Shown piece after piece: positions 19,112 through 28,392 of a stretch of DNA of 64,000 bases. The notes beneath the pieces are model-generated. The model searched no databases, was not told where the DNA came from, and was given only the letters and a program-made list of their open reading frames with translations. The position numbers and the translations under genes are program-made. The stretch is from Pseudomonadota bacterium (GTDB lineage Bacteria > Pseudomonadota > Gammaproteobacteria > Burkholderiales > Rhodocyclaceae), in the NCBI GenBank assembly GCA_018262235.1, contig JAGTRY010000005.1, positions 1 to 64,000 of the forward strand, in the 5' to 3' direction. Position 1 is the stretch's first letter, and each line of letters begins with the position of its first letter.

Positions 19112-20829
19112 CCCACCTGATCCAGCGTTCCGCCGCACCAGCCATTGTCCGTCGCCTCAGTGAAACCGGCCTGCATCCACTGCTCGCCCGTCTGTACGCC
19201 GCACGCGGCATCACTTCGGTCGCAGAGCTGAAAACGGATCTTTCCACCCTGCTGCCGCCCGAAGGACTCAAGGGTATCCACGAAGCCGCGCAATTGCTGG
19301 CAGACGGCATCGAAGCCAACGCACGCATGGTCATTGTTGCCGATTACGATTGTGACGGTGCCACCGCCTGCGCCGTCGGCGTGCGCGCGCTGTGCATGCT
19401 CGGCGCACGTGACGTACATTACTTCGTGCCGGACCGCGTGGTGCATGGCTACGGACTTTCGCCCAGCGTGGTGGCCGAAGTCGCCAGACTCGAAGCCGAC
19501 ATCCTGATCACGGTGGACAACGGCATCGCCAGCGTCGAAGGCGTGGCCGCCGCGCAGGCACTGGGCATGACCGTACTGGTCACCGACCACCATCTGGCCG
19601 GTGACACGCTGCCCACTGCCGAAGTCATCGTCAATCCAAACCAGCCCGGCTGCAGTTTTGAGAGTAAACATCTGGCCGGCGTCGGCGTGATGTTCTATGT
19701 AGCACTCGCCCTGCGCGCCGAACTGCGCCGCCGCAACTGGTTTACGGCAGAGCGTGCCGAACCCAATCTTGCCACACTGCTCGATCTGGTCGCGCTGGGC
19801 ACGGTTGCCGACGTCGTCAAGCTTGATCCCAACAATCGCCTGCTGGTCCGCCAGGGCATTGCCCGCATGCGGGCCGGACGCATGCACGCGGGCATCCGTG
19901 CGCTGTTCGGCGCGGCCGGGCGCGACCCGGCACGCGCCTCGACCTTCGACATGGGCTTTGCCTTGGGCCCGCGCCTGAATGCCGCCGGACGCCTGTCGGA
20001 CATGAGGCTGGGCATCGAATGTCTGCTGACCGATGATTACGCCCGCGCCTTCAATATCGCCCAGGAACTCGACAAGCTCAACCGCGAGCGGCGCGAAATC
20101 GAAACCGAGATGCGCGATGCCGCACTCGCCACGCTGGATGCTACCCACATCGATGAAGGCCCGGCGATTTCGCTGTTCGAACCCGAATGGCATCAGGGCG
20201 TGGTCGGCATCGTTGCCGGGCGCATCAAGGATCAGGCCCATCGCCCAACGATAGCCTTCGCACGCGCCAGAGAAAATGACAACGACAATCTCGGCACAGG
20301 CGAAATCAAGGGTTCCGGTCGCAGCATCCCCGCGCTGCATCTGCGCGACGCGCTGGACCTCATCACCAAGCGCCATCCGGATCTGATCCTGAAATTTGGC
20401 GGTCATGCCATGGCCGCCGGGCTGACCATCCGCGAACGCGATTTCGCGCGTTTTCGCCAGATCTTCGCCGACACCGTGGCCGAACTGCTCACACCAGCTG
20501 ACCTGCAGCGCAGCCTGGAAACCGATGGCACGCTGGAGACCGGCTACATGAATCTGGACATGGCACGTCTGCTCGAAGCCGAAATCTGGGGTCAGGGTTT
20601 CGCCGCGCCGCTGTTCGAAGATGTGTTCCAGGTCGACAAGCAACGCCTGCTCAAGGACCGCCACCTCAAACTCACCTTGTCGAAACCGGGGGCGGTTTTC
20701 GAGGCAATCCGCTTCAACTGTGCTGAAAGTGTGCCGCCGCGCATCCGCGCAGCCTATCGTCTCTCTTCCAACGAATATCAGGGCGTTGCCAGCGTGCAGT
20801 TGATGCTCGAATACTTCGAACCGGCCTGA
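19108..20829 (+). CDS. recJ: Single-stranded-DNA-specific exonuclease RecJ
   Basis: A 573-aa DHH-superfamily nuclease that degrades ssDNA 5' to 3' in recombination and mismatch repair. The catalytic motifs are present in order: DYDCDG (residues 79-84), DNG, DHH (160-162), and the C-terminal DHHA1 signature GGHAMAAG, followed by an OB-fold-like tail. The ATG at 19108 was chosen because it overlaps the upstream stop (ATGA) and starts the usual RecJ N-terminus; a longer open frame upstream is the shadow of the neighbouring gene. Length agrees with bacterial RecJ. Confidence 0.96.
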   Translation: MTHLIQRSAAPAIVRRLSETGLHPLLARLYAARGITSVAELKTDLSTLLPPEGLKGIHEAAQLLADGIEANARMVIVADYDCDGATACAVGVRALCMLGARDVHYFVPDRVVHGYGLSPSVVAEVARLEADILITVDNGIASVEGVAAAQALGMTVLVTDHHLAGDTLPTAEVIVNPNQPGCSFESKHLAGVGVMFYVALALRAELRRRNWFTAERAEPNLATLLDLVALGTVADVVKLDPNNRLLVRQGIARMRAGRMHAGIRALFGAAGRDPARASTFDMGFALGPRLNAAGRLSDMRLGIECLLTDDYARAFNIAQELDKLNRERREIETEMRDAALATLDATHIDEGPAISLFEPEWHQGVVGIVAGRIKDQAHRPTIAFARARENDNDNLGTGEIKGSGRSIPALHLRDALDLITKRHPDLILKFGGHAMAAGLTIRERDFARFRQIFADTVAELLTPADLQRSLETDGTLETGYMNLDMARLLEAEIWGQGFAAPLFEDVFQVDKQRLLKDRHLKLTLSKPGAVFEAIRFNCAESVPPRIRAAYRLSSNEYQGVASVQLMLEYFEPA

Positions 20830-20839
20830 AGACCGGTTC
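20818..20839 (+). terminator. Short hairpin spanning the recJ stop codon
   Basis: GAACCGG (20818-20824) pairs with CCGGTTC (20833-20839) across the recJ stop codon. The stem is only 7 bp and has no T-run, so it is a weak terminator candidate between recJ and the convergent patatin gene. Confidence 0.35.
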
Positions 20840-20862
20840 CCCCTTCAGCGAGAAGCGCGTGA

Positions 20863-21792
20863 TCAGGCGAGCATCTCGTGGATCATCGGCAAGGCGTGTT
20901 CGGCTGCGCGCATGCCCTCGGCAATCGATACCGCGCCGCGGTGAAAATCCGTTGCCGCAATACCGGACAGCCGCGGACGGATCAACGCATCGGCAGGCTC
21001 GCCAGCTAGCCGGCTCTGGGTGATGCGTACCTGCATGATGTTCAGGCTGGTCGTCAGCACTTCAAGCATGGAAGGCACCGCCGGACTTGACTCTCCCGAC
21101 TCGGCAGCAGTTCCCTTTACAGCACGGAAGCGCGCCAGAAAATTGTCGAACAGGCCGTTTCCAAGCAGCGCAGGTATCGGCTGCGGCGCATCCGGTATCC
21201 GGTAGCGACGCCCGACCAGATCCCAGTTCAGATCCACCGCGATGACGATATCTGCCCCCATGGCCCGGCACAGAGACACCGGTACAGGATTGACCAGGCC
21301 GCCATCCACCAGCAGCAAGCCCTCGCGCAGCGATGGCGTGAACACGCCCGGCAAAGCAATCGAAGCACGTACGGAATCCACGACCGGACCTTCACGCAAC
21401 CAGATCTCGCGACCAGAGCTCAGATCGGTCGCCACACAGCCGAAAGCTTTCGGCAGGTTTTCAATGCCGCAATCATCAAACCGCGAGCGGAAGAATTCCA
21501 CGAGTTTGCCACCGCCCATGAGCCCGCCGCCCATTTTTAGATCCAGAAAACCCACTACGGCCGGCCAGCTCAGCTGACGGACCCAGGTTTCAAAGCGATC
21601 CAGCTCACCTGCTGCATAGGCTGCTCCGACAATTGCGCCGACCGAGGTCCCGCACACGATATCGGGCGCAATTCCGGCCTGTTCCAGTGCCCGGATCACC
21701 CCGATGTGCGACCAGCCACGGGCCGAACCGCTTCCCAACGCAAGACCGATACGAGAACGGTGTTTCAAGACATGACTCCTGTGCTCAGACAC
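20863..21792 (-). CDS. rssA: Patatin-like phospholipase (RssA-type)
   Basis: A 309-aa patatin-domain protein. It shows the glycine-rich oxyanion motif GSGSARGWSHIG (residues 20-31), the nucleophile elbow GTSVG with Ser50, and the catalytic dyad Asp in VDGGLVNPVP. This matches the RssA/YchK group of patatin-like hydrolases, expected to act on phospholipid acyl esters or lysophospholipids. No signal peptide is seen. The gene is monocistronic and convergent with recJ. The physiological substrate in this group is not established. Confidence 0.85.
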   Translation of the reverse strand: MSEHRSHVLKHRSRIGLALGSGSARGWSHIGVIRALEQAGIAPDIVCGTSVGAIVGAAYAAGELDRFETWVRQLSWPAVVGFLDLKMGGGLMGGGKLVEFFRSRFDDCGIENLPKAFGCVATDLSSGREIWLREGPVVDSVRASIALPGVFTPSLREGLLLVDGGLVNPVPVSLCRAMGADIVIAVDLNWDLVGRRYRIPDAPQPIPALLGNGLFDNFLARFRAVKGTAAESGESSPAVPSMLEVLTTSLNIMQVRITQSRLAGEPADALIRPRLSGIAATDFHRGAVSIAEGMRAAEHALPMIHEMLA

Positions 21793-21975
21793 GCTGCACA
21801 GACAATACCATCGGGATGTGCCATATGGCGTGGCGCCGCAAGCGCTTCACGGGTTGAGAGACTGTGTGCGCCAGCGCACCGACACAAAAACAAGCACTCA
21901 ACGAGAATTTCACTGCACAGACTGTTGTTGCGCAGTGGCGCATCCCAGCACTCATCAATCACCCAGGAACAACAA

Positions 21976-22200
21976 ATGAATACCCTGCGCTGGATTGGCG
22001 TCATCGTCCTCGTGTTCGGCCTGCTCGGCTTGGGCTATGACAGCTTCAGTTTCACCAAAGCAACACGCGCGGCAAAAATAGGTCCGCTGGAACTCTCCCT
22101 ACAGGAAAAGCAAACCTTTAGCGTACCGGTCTGGGCCAGTGGCGCAGCAATCGCCATCGGACTCGTACTGTTAGTGATCGGCGGCGGCACGAAACGTTGA
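21976..22200 (+). CDS. Small two-helix membrane protein, unrecognised
   Basis: A 74-aa protein with a helix at each end (residues 4-23 and 52-70) separated by about 28 polar residues (DSFSFTKATRAAKIGPLELSLQEKQTFSVP). The composition and length suggest a small inner-membrane protein with a periplasmic or cytoplasmic loop. I have seen similar TKxTxxAKxGPLELSxxEK patterns in uncharacterised proteobacterial membrane proteins but cannot name a family. The ATG at 21976 follows a CAGGAAC sequence. The upstream open frame does not look coding. It is divergent from the patatin gene. Confidence 0.6.
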   Translation: MNTLRWIGVIVLVFGLLGLGYDSFSFTKATRAAKIGPLELSLQEKQTFSVPVWASGAAIAIGLVLLVIGGGTKR

Positions 22201-22524
22201 ACAGCCACAGCCTGCTCCAGGCCTGTCCGCCGTGGAACTGCTTTTTGCGGGATCAACACTTTCTGAAGATAGTAGCCTTTAAGGCGTTTGCGAAACTCCG
22301 TCTTTCTGGAAACAAACAAAACTACATTTTCACCAATCCTGTCTTGTACTGACTGGCTGCATGCAAATTTACGCAAACAAATATGTTACCGAAAACAACA
22401 ACTTAGCCGGAAAAATCCAGCCAGAAGGGGCACCGGTAACAAGGCGGCGTGAGTTTGTTCAGCAAAAGAACAAAAATTCAATTCAATCATCTACTTAAGA
22501 TAGAAAAATTGAATAGCTCTTTTC

Positions 22525-22552
22525 TTGAAATCAAGCGATTAGTTGATACACT
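22525..22552 (+). promoter_or_regulatory. Candidate promoter of the pectate lyase gene
   Basis: TTGAAA (22525-22530) and TACACT (22547-22552) are separated by 16 bp, about 130 bp before the lyase ATG. The whole 485-bp gap (22201-22684) is much richer in A and T than its surroundings and holds no credible ORF. Downstream of the candidate promoter are an 8-bp inverted repeat GGCATGTT/AACATGCC (22565-22572, 22593-22600) and the hairpin listed next. Confidence 0.3.
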
Positions 22553-22630
22553 AGCTCCACGGATGGCATGTTGATATATAGATATTGCGGCTAACATGCC
22601 GTAAGACTTTTTCTTACACGCCTCCTGTTA

Positions 22631-22649
22631 GGGAAACACAAAGTTTCCC
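22631..22649 (+). promoter_or_regulatory. 5'-UTR hairpin before the pectate lyase gene
   Basis: GGGAAAC (22631-22637) pairs perfectly with GTTTCCC (22643-22649) around a five-base loop, ending 35 bases before the ATG and 25 before the Shine-Dalgarno. It could stabilise the transcript or take part in regulation. Confidence 0.45.
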
Positions 22650-22684
22650 AACCATAACGTAGTTAAGATCATTTGGAGACATCT

Positions 22685-23380
22685 ATGTATAGCAAGCTTC
22701 TGTTGGGCCTCGTACTCGTAGTTTCTGCATTTGCTTCGTCTGCCACCACCACCATCTCCGGCACCAAGGATTACGGTGGCGCCACGGTTGGCACCTCCTG
22801 TGATGGTCAATCCGAAAGCCAGTCGCCCGTTTTCTATCTGAAAGATGGCGCTACGCTGAAGAACGTTGTTCTGAAGGCTGGTGCTGCTGCTGACGGCGTG
22901 CACTGTGCGGGCTCCTGCACCCTGTCCAACGTGAAATGGCCTGACGTCTGCGAAGACGCGGCCACCATGAAGGGCGGCTCAGGCAAAACCATGACGGTGA
23001 CCGGCGGCTCCGCTGCGAATGCTGCCGACAAGGTCTTCCAGCACAATGGCATCGGTTCTACAGTCAAGATCTCCGGCTTCACCGCTACCAGCATCGGCAA
23101 GCTGTATCGCTCCTGCGGCAACTGCTCGAGCAACGGTGGCCCGCGTAAGGTCACGATCAGCAGCACCACCATCACCAACAAGCCGTCTTCGGGTACCGTT
23201 CTGGGGATCAACAGCAACTTCGGTGACGTGGCTACGGTCAGCTCCATCACTGTTCCGACCGGCACCAAGGTTTGCGTGACCTACAAGGGCGTGCAAAAAG
23301 GTTCCGAGTCGCCGAAGATTGGCGAAGAATGGAACACTACCAACTGCAAGCTCACCAAGTCGAACGTGACCTACAAGTAA
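22685..23380 (+). CDS. Secreted pectate lyase, PL3 family
   Basis: A 231-aa protein with an 18-20 residue signal peptide and a mature domain matching the small PL3 pectate lyases: DYGGATVGTSCDGQSESQSPVFYLKDGATLKNVVL near the N-terminus, then CTLSNVKWPDVCEDAAT, a right-handed beta-helix pattern. The conserved cysteines and the VCEDAAT motif (calcium/active site side) are present. The family cleaves polygalacturonate by beta-elimination with calcium. The ATG at 22685 has GGAG six bases upstream; an in-frame TTG at 22673 would include that site. It stands alone with its own terminator. Together with the PL5-type enzyme it suggests use of uronic-acid polymers. Confidence 0.9.
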   Translation: MYSKLLLGLVLVVSAFASSATTTISGTKDYGGATVGTSCDGQSESQSPVFYLKDGATLKNVVLKAGAAADGVHCAGSCTLSNVKWPDVCEDAATMKGGSGKTMTVTGGSAANAADKVFQHNGIGSTVKISGFTATSIGKLYRSCGNCSSNGGPRKVTISSTTITNKPSSGTVLGINSNFGDVATVSSITVPTGTKVCVTYKGVQKGSESPKIGEEWNTTNCKLTKSNVTYK

Positions 23381-23400
23381 GACCTGCAGCGCTGCAACAG

Positions 23401-23431
23401 AAACCCCTTTCTCTTATGGAGAAAGGGGTTT
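23401..23431 (+). terminator. Rho-independent terminator of the pectate lyase gene
   Basis: A perfect 13-bp stem AAACCCCTTTCTC/GAGAAAGGGGTTT (23401-23413, 23419-23431) with a TTATG loop and a T-run at the 3' side. Confidence 0.92.
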
Positions 23432-23488
23432 TTCAGTTCACAACGTCGTGAAACGTACAACGCCCCGAACGCATCCTGTTTCTCCGTC

Positions 23489-25294
23489 ATGAAGAAAAGT
23501 TCAACCAGCAACAAAGCCAACGCCCTTGCAGCGCAATGGCATGCCCAGGCCCTTGTCCGCCACAGAGCAGGCCAACTTGATGCTGCCGAGCCGCTTTACA
23601 GACAAGCGCTGAAACAGGCGCCTCATTTCGCTGACAGTTTGCACATGCTGGGTGTATTGCATGCCCAGCGCGGGCAGCCCGCCGAAGCTGCGGAACTGAT
23701 CGAACGCGCCTTGCAGCAGCGGCCTGGTGACCTGATCGCCCTGAACAATCTGGGAGGTGCGCTCAACCAGTTGCAGCGCTATGACGAAGCGCTTGCCTGC
23801 TTCGGACAACTTTGCGCACGGCAAGCTGGCAACGCAGAAGCCCACACCAGCCGCGCTGACGCGCTACGCGGTCTGGGGCGTTTTGAAGAATCACTCGCTG
23901 CCTGCGACAAGGCACTGCAAATAAATCCGGCTTTAAGACGGGCACAGATTGCCCGTGCCAATGCCTTGCGCCGCCTGAACCGCTTTGAAGAAGCCCTTGC
24001 TGTGCTCGATGCCGTATTGGCGCAAGCGCCATCATCACCTGAAGCACTCAATGACCGAGGCAACGTACTTTTTGATCAGCGTCGTTTCGATGAAGCACTG
24101 ACCAGTTTCGATCAGGCACTGAGCCTTCGACCTACCTACATCGATGCCTTGTTCAATCGCGCCAACACCTTGCGCGCCCTGCATCGTTTCGATGATGCCC
24201 TCGCTGCTTATGATGCCCTGGTACAGACCAGTCCGGGACATGCCGAAGGCTGGAACAATCGTGGCGCGGCATTGGAGATGCAAGGCCGTCATGCCGAAGC
24301 ACTGGCGAGCTATGCATCTGCCCGTGCGGCCAATCCGAAACATGTGATGGCTCATCTAAATGCTGCACTGTGCCATCTGCTGCTGGGTGACTTCGAACAG
24401 GGTTGGCCACTCTACCGCTGGCGTGAGCAAGCCGAAGAAGCGCGCCTGAATGACCGTCCCCTGCCCGCTCCGCGCTGGGATGGCCAAACATCGCTGGCGG
24501 GCAAGCGCCTGCTGCTGCTTTCGGAACAAGGCCTGGGCGACACGCTGCAGTTCTGCCGCTACGCCAACATGCTCGCCGCACAGGGAGCTGAAGTTCTGCT
24601 GGAGTCCTGGCCCGCCTTGCACAGCCTGCTCGCACGGGTGGAAGGGATCAGCCAGATCGTGCTGCGTGGCGATGTACCACCGGCGACGGATTTCTGCGTG
24701 CCCTTGCTGGACTTGCCCGGCCTGCTTGGCACCCGGCTCGACACAATCCCGGCGGCAATGCCTTACCTGCATGCGCAAGCGGATCGGCTGGCGTACTGGC
24801 AGACACAACTGGCCGAACGTTGCACGGCCGGCCAACGCCGGATCGGTCTGGTCTGGTCCGGCAACCCGCGCCACAGCAATGACCACAAGCGCAGCATTCC
24901 CCTTGAACGCCTGAATCCCTTGCTGGACTGCAAGGTACAGTTTGTCAGCCTGCAAACTGAAGTCCGCGAGAGCGACCTGCCGGCATTGGCAAGCCACCCG
25001 GCACTGCTGGATCTGCGCGACGGAATCCGGGATTTTGAAGACACAGCCGCACTGATCGAACAGCTTGATCTGGTCATCAGTGTCGACACCTCGGTGGCCC
25101 ATCTGGCAGGCGCGCTGGGCAAACCGACCTGGCTATTGCTGCCCGCCAAGCCGGACTGGCGGTGGTTGCTGGCACGCCCGGACAGCCCGTGGTATCCAGG
25201 CATGTGCCTGTTCCGTCAGCCCCGGCACGACGACTGGGACAGCGTCATCGCAAACCTCGTGCAGGCGCTCGACGAAAGCGGAACAGCGCCCTGA
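23489..25294 (+). CDS. TPR-repeat glycosyltransferase family protein
   Basis: A 601-aa protein. Roughly residues 10-310 are consecutive tetratricopeptide repeats (typical units such as ALNNLGGALNQLQRYDEALACF and ALNDRGNVLFDQRRFDEALTSF). The C-terminal half is a GT-B-like glycosyltransferase domain: LLLLSEQGLGDTLQFCRYA, then IGLVWSGNPRHSNDHKRSIPLE, and the nucleotide-binding region VDTSVAHLAGALGKPTWLLLP, close to family 9 heptosyltransferases. Such TPR-GT proteins are often linked to protein or surface glycosylation. The ATG at 23489 gives the MKKSSTSNK start without a signal peptide. It converges with the propeller lipoprotein gene. Target unknown. Confidence 0.85.
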   Translation: MKKSSTSNKANALAAQWHAQALVRHRAGQLDAAEPLYRQALKQAPHFADSLHMLGVLHAQRGQPAEAAELIERALQQRPGDLIALNNLGGALNQLQRYDEALACFGQLCARQAGNAEAHTSRADALRGLGRFEESLAACDKALQINPALRRAQIARANALRRLNRFEEALAVLDAVLAQAPSSPEALNDRGNVLFDQRRFDEALTSFDQALSLRPTYIDALFNRANTLRALHRFDDALAAYDALVQTSPGHAEGWNNRGAALEMQGRHAEALASYASARAANPKHVMAHLNAALCHLLLGDFEQGWPLYRWREQAEEARLNDRPLPAPRWDGQTSLAGKRLLLLSEQGLGDTLQFCRYANMLAAQGAEVLLESWPALHSLLARVEGISQIVLRGDVPPATDFCVPLLDLPGLLGTRLDTIPAAMPYLHAQADRLAYWQTQLAERCTAGQRRIGLVWSGNPRHSNDHKRSIPLERLNPLLDCKVQFVSLQTEVRESDLPALASHPALLDLRDGIRDFEDTAALIEQLDLVISVDTSVAHLAGALGKPTWLLLPAKPDWRWLLARPDSPWYPGMCLFRQPRHDDWDSVIANLVQALDESGTAP

Positions 25295-25328
25295 AGTTTG
25301 CATATATCCCGCCAGAGACTACCCGGCA

Positions 25329-27470
25329 TCAGGGCGCCGGATCCAGTCGGACCAGACGGTCACCGTGTGCAAACAAGCTCTTGCTGCCCGGATCGATGAA
25401 GACCCGCTTGAAGCGTGCCGTGCTGTGTGTATCCACCTGCGTCCAGCTCAGGCCATCATCAACCGAACGCAGCACCACACCGCCACGGCCGGCAATCAGC
25501 AATGCCCCGCTGGCGGGATCCAGCACCGGTGCTCGCAAGCTTTCCCGGGTGCCGCTGGCAATGGTCTGCCAGGTCGCGCCCGCATCCGTCGAGCGCAAGA
25601 TCACGCCGGCAGAGCCGACGGTGATCAGCACATCCCCTTTGGCGCTCGCCGCAATGCCGCGCAGCGCCTGGGTCGTACCGCTACTGGCGACTTGCCAGCT
25701 TTTGCCCGCATCTGCGGAACGCAGGATGGCTCCACCATCGCCGAGCACGATGAGCAGTTTGCCTGTTGCATCGCTATAGCCCGAAAAGAGCTTGGCATCC
25801 CCTTCATGCGTCGAGACCTGCCAGCTCTTGCCGACATCTTCTGTACTGGCCAGCATCCCGTTTTCGCCAAAAACCCAGATACGCCCAGCGCCATCGCACA
25901 TGCCGCCAAACAGGGTCTTGTCGGTGAAAGGCGCAAGTTGCTGCGCGTCTGCATCCACCGTATCGAGACGCCCCAGCGCGCCCTGGTCACCAAAGAACAG
26001 CACCGCCCCGCTGCGCCGATCCACCACCAGGCCTTGATAGGAATCACCCAGTTGGCTTGATGAACGCCAGTTCAAGCCACCATCTTTCGAAACGATGACC
26101 GAACGCTGCCCGCCTGCCGCCACCAGCGCCCCGCTTTTCGGTTCAAACTGGATATCGAACAGATAGGCGGGTTCAACCAGCTGCGTCAGGGTATGCGCCT
26201 GCCAGCTGCGCCCGCCATCGGTCGAGCGTGAGACCGACCGGTTTGCACCCAAGGTAACCAGCGCACCACTTTTCGGATCACGCACCATGGCATGCACATA
26301 CTCGGATGTCGCCTGCTGACGGACTTGCCAGCTCTGACCGGCATCCGTCGAAGCCAGAACCTGCGCACCCGGCGATACCGCCAGCAAGGTATTGCTCTTC
26401 GGTTCAAGAATCATGGTTTCGGTATTGAGACTGGACGGCGCGGCGATCTGGCGCCATGTCTTGCCGTTATCCTCCGATCTCAGGAAAAGCCCCCGATCCC
26501 CCGCCGCAACGACCACCCCCGGTGCTTTCGGCACGAAGGCAATGCTGGAAATGTACTGGGTGCTCGGCGTCTTCACCGGATGCCAGTGTTTGCCACCATC
26601 CTCCGAGCGCATCGTGCTGCCAATCGCGCTCACGGCAATCAGGAGCGCCGAGTCAGGGGCCTGAACGATGCGTGTCAGGTACTCCGCCTTGCGGCCGGAA
26701 TGGCTCACTTGCCAATGTCGGCCACCATCCGTCGAGCGCAGGATCTTGCCGTCAGAAGTTGTCGCCAGCAATGCCGAACGATCCGACAGCAGCAACAGGC
26801 GCGTGATTGCAGCCGTCGTGCGGTAGCTGGCGGCATTCCAGCTTGCCGCATTGTCATCGGACCACCCCAGCAAGCCGCCCTCTCCAGCCAGCACCCAGGT
26901 CTTGTGCAAAGGATCAAACAGGACGGCACCGATACCGACCTGCACGCCAAGATCAATCGTCTGCCAGCTCTCACCAGCGTCGGCGGAATGGGTAACGGCA
27001 CCCTGTGTACCTACCGCCAGCAAATTTTTGCCCGTATCGTCTATCCCCAGGCTGAGGAGATTCTCCGTCACGGTACTGGTACGTGCCTGCCAGTTCAGAC
27101 CCTTGTCGTCAGACACCAGGATGCTGCCCTCTTCACCCGCTGCAAACACGCGTTTGGCATCAGGGCTGACAGCCATGGCAAAGAGACTGCCCGTCATCGG
27201 CACGTTCGCAGGGGTCCAGCTCCCGCCCATATCCGTGCTGCGCAAGATCACGCCATCGCTGCCACCTGCAAGAACAGCACCGTCCTGCGGTTCGAGAGCC
27301 AGGGTCATCAAGGTCGGGTTGATCACCCGGGCTTGATAACGCAGTGCACTTGCCGCGACACCGCTTTGTTCGACATGCGCCGGCTCGGTCTCTTTGTTGC
27401 ACCCCACCAGCACAAAAGCCAGCGCCGCCAGGCAGCCAAGTGCCAAGCGCTTCCGTGTGTTCATCTGCAT
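25329..27470 (-). CDS. Ycf48-like beta-propeller lipoprotein
   Basis: A 713-aa predicted lipoprotein: the signal sequence ends in the lipobox LVGC, so it should be anchored in a membrane facing the periplasm or surface. The rest is about fourteen BNR/Asp-box-like repeats of the form S-x-D-x-G-x-(S/T)-W, spaced by about 40-45 residues. This is the pattern of Ycf48/photosystem-II-assembly-like propellers also found in many non-photosynthetic bacteria. Two seven-bladed propellers would fit. No catalytic residues of sialidases are evident. GAGGAG lies five bases before the ATG at 27470; an ATG at 27464 is possible. It is divergent from the HExxH protein gene. Confidence 0.8.
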   Translation of the reverse strand: MQMNTRKRLALGCLAALAFVLVGCNKETEPAHVEQSGVAASALRYQARVINPTLMTLALEPQDGAVLAGGSDGVILRSTDMGGSWTPANVPMTGSLFAMAVSPDAKRVFAAGEEGSILVSDDKGLNWQARTSTVTENLLSLGIDDTGKNLLAVGTQGAVTHSADAGESWQTIDLGVQVGIGAVLFDPLHKTWVLAGEGGLLGWSDDNAASWNAASYRTTAAITRLLLLSDRSALLATTSDGKILRSTDGGRHWQVSHSGRKAEYLTRIVQAPDSALLIAVSAIGSTMRSEDGGKHWHPVKTPSTQYISSIAFVPKAPGVVVAAGDRGLFLRSEDNGKTWRQIAAPSSLNTETMILEPKSNTLLAVSPGAQVLASTDAGQSWQVRQQATSEYVHAMVRDPKSGALVTLGANRSVSRSTDGGRSWQAHTLTQLVEPAYLFDIQFEPKSGALVAAGGQRSVIVSKDGGLNWRSSSQLGDSYQGLVVDRRSGAVLFFGDQGALGRLDTVDADAQQLAPFTDKTLFGGMCDGAGRIWVFGENGMLASTEDVGKSWQVSTHEGDAKLFSGYSDATGKLLIVLGDGGAILRSADAGKSWQVASSGTTQALRGIAASAKGDVLITVGSAGVILRSTDAGATWQTIASGTRESLRAPVLDPASGALLIAGRGGVVLRSVDDGLSWTQVDTHSTARFKRVFIDPGSKSLFAHGDRLVRLDPAP

Positions 27471-27606
27471 TCTGTCTCCTCATCTGGCACAGACGTGCCA
27501 GAATGCTTTCGTTTTTGTTCTGTACTATCCATGTGGCATTCCACATGACTTTGATTGTAACGCGCGCTGGCCTGCTTGACTGAGCCTGAGCGTGATCGGA
27601 ATACAA

Positions 27607-28377
27607 ATGTACAAATACCTGCGCATCGGAATCCTGCTGTTCATTCTCCTGACTGTCGCCGTCTCGGCCTGGCAGACACAGACCAAGCTCAGAGGCTGGA
27701 AAAGCACGCTGCAGGTTGCGGTCTTTCCGATCAATGCCGACGGCAGCCCGGCCAGTCAGCGCTACATTGCAGCATTGGACGCCTCACGCGTTGAAGCCAT
27801 CGGCGACTATCTCGGAGAGCAGGCGAAACACCATGGACTCGCCATGCTCTATCCGGTACGCATCAGCCTCGGCCCCAGCATTCTGCGCTTGCCGCCTCCT
27901 CAACCGTATGGAGGCGGCATACTGAATGCCATGCGCTGGAGCCTGGAGATGCGCTGGTGGGCCTGGCGCAACACGCCCGCTACCGCCATCCGGCCAGACG
28001 TACGCCTGTATCTGCTCTATTACGATCCCGCCACGAGAGCCGTGGTACCTGATTCCGCAGGGCTTGCCAAAGGCCAGCTTGGCATAGCCCATCTGTTCGC
28101 CTCACCCCGGCAACATGGCAGCAACCTCGTCGTCGCCACTCACGAGCTGCTCCACACCCTCGGAGCGACGGACAAATATGATCAGGGCAACCAGCAGCCA
28201 CGTTTTCCGGAAGGCTATGCCGAGCCCGAACGCAAGCCGCGATGGCCACAACAGATGGCTGAAATCATGGCGGGGCGGATACCTGTCGATGAAACCCACG
28301 CAAACATTCCCGAAAACCTTGATGAAACCCTGATCGGGCCGCAAACCGCGCGTGAAATCGGCTGGCTCAAGAACTAG
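27607..28377 (+). CDS. Membrane-anchored putative zinc metallopeptidase (HELLHTLGATD)
   Basis: A 256-aa protein with one N-terminal helix (residues 6-21) and no lipobox, so probably anchored with its C-terminal domain in the periplasm. It contains H179-E180-L-L-H183-T-L-G186-A-T-D189, the extended HExxHxxGxxD zinc motif of metzincin-like peptidases. The remainder matches no family I know. The active-site arrangement predicts zinc-dependent hydrolysis, but this is inference. The ATG at 27607 was preferred over a GTG at 27592 because it begins the helix. It is divergent from the propeller lipoprotein gene (136 bp apart), which may indicate a shared role. Confidence 0.65.
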   Translation: MYKYLRIGILLFILLTVAVSAWQTQTKLRGWKSTLQVAVFPINADGSPASQRYIAALDASRVEAIGDYLGEQAKHHGLAMLYPVRISLGPSILRLPPPQPYGGGILNAMRWSLEMRWWAWRNTPATAIRPDVRLYLLYYDPATRAVVPDSAGLAKGQLGIAHLFASPRQHGSNLVVATHELLHTLGATDKYDQGNQQPRFPEGYAEPERKPRWPQQMAEIMAGRIPVDETHANIPENLDETLIGPQTAREIGWLKN

Positions 28378-28392
28378 CCGGCGAAGACATGA

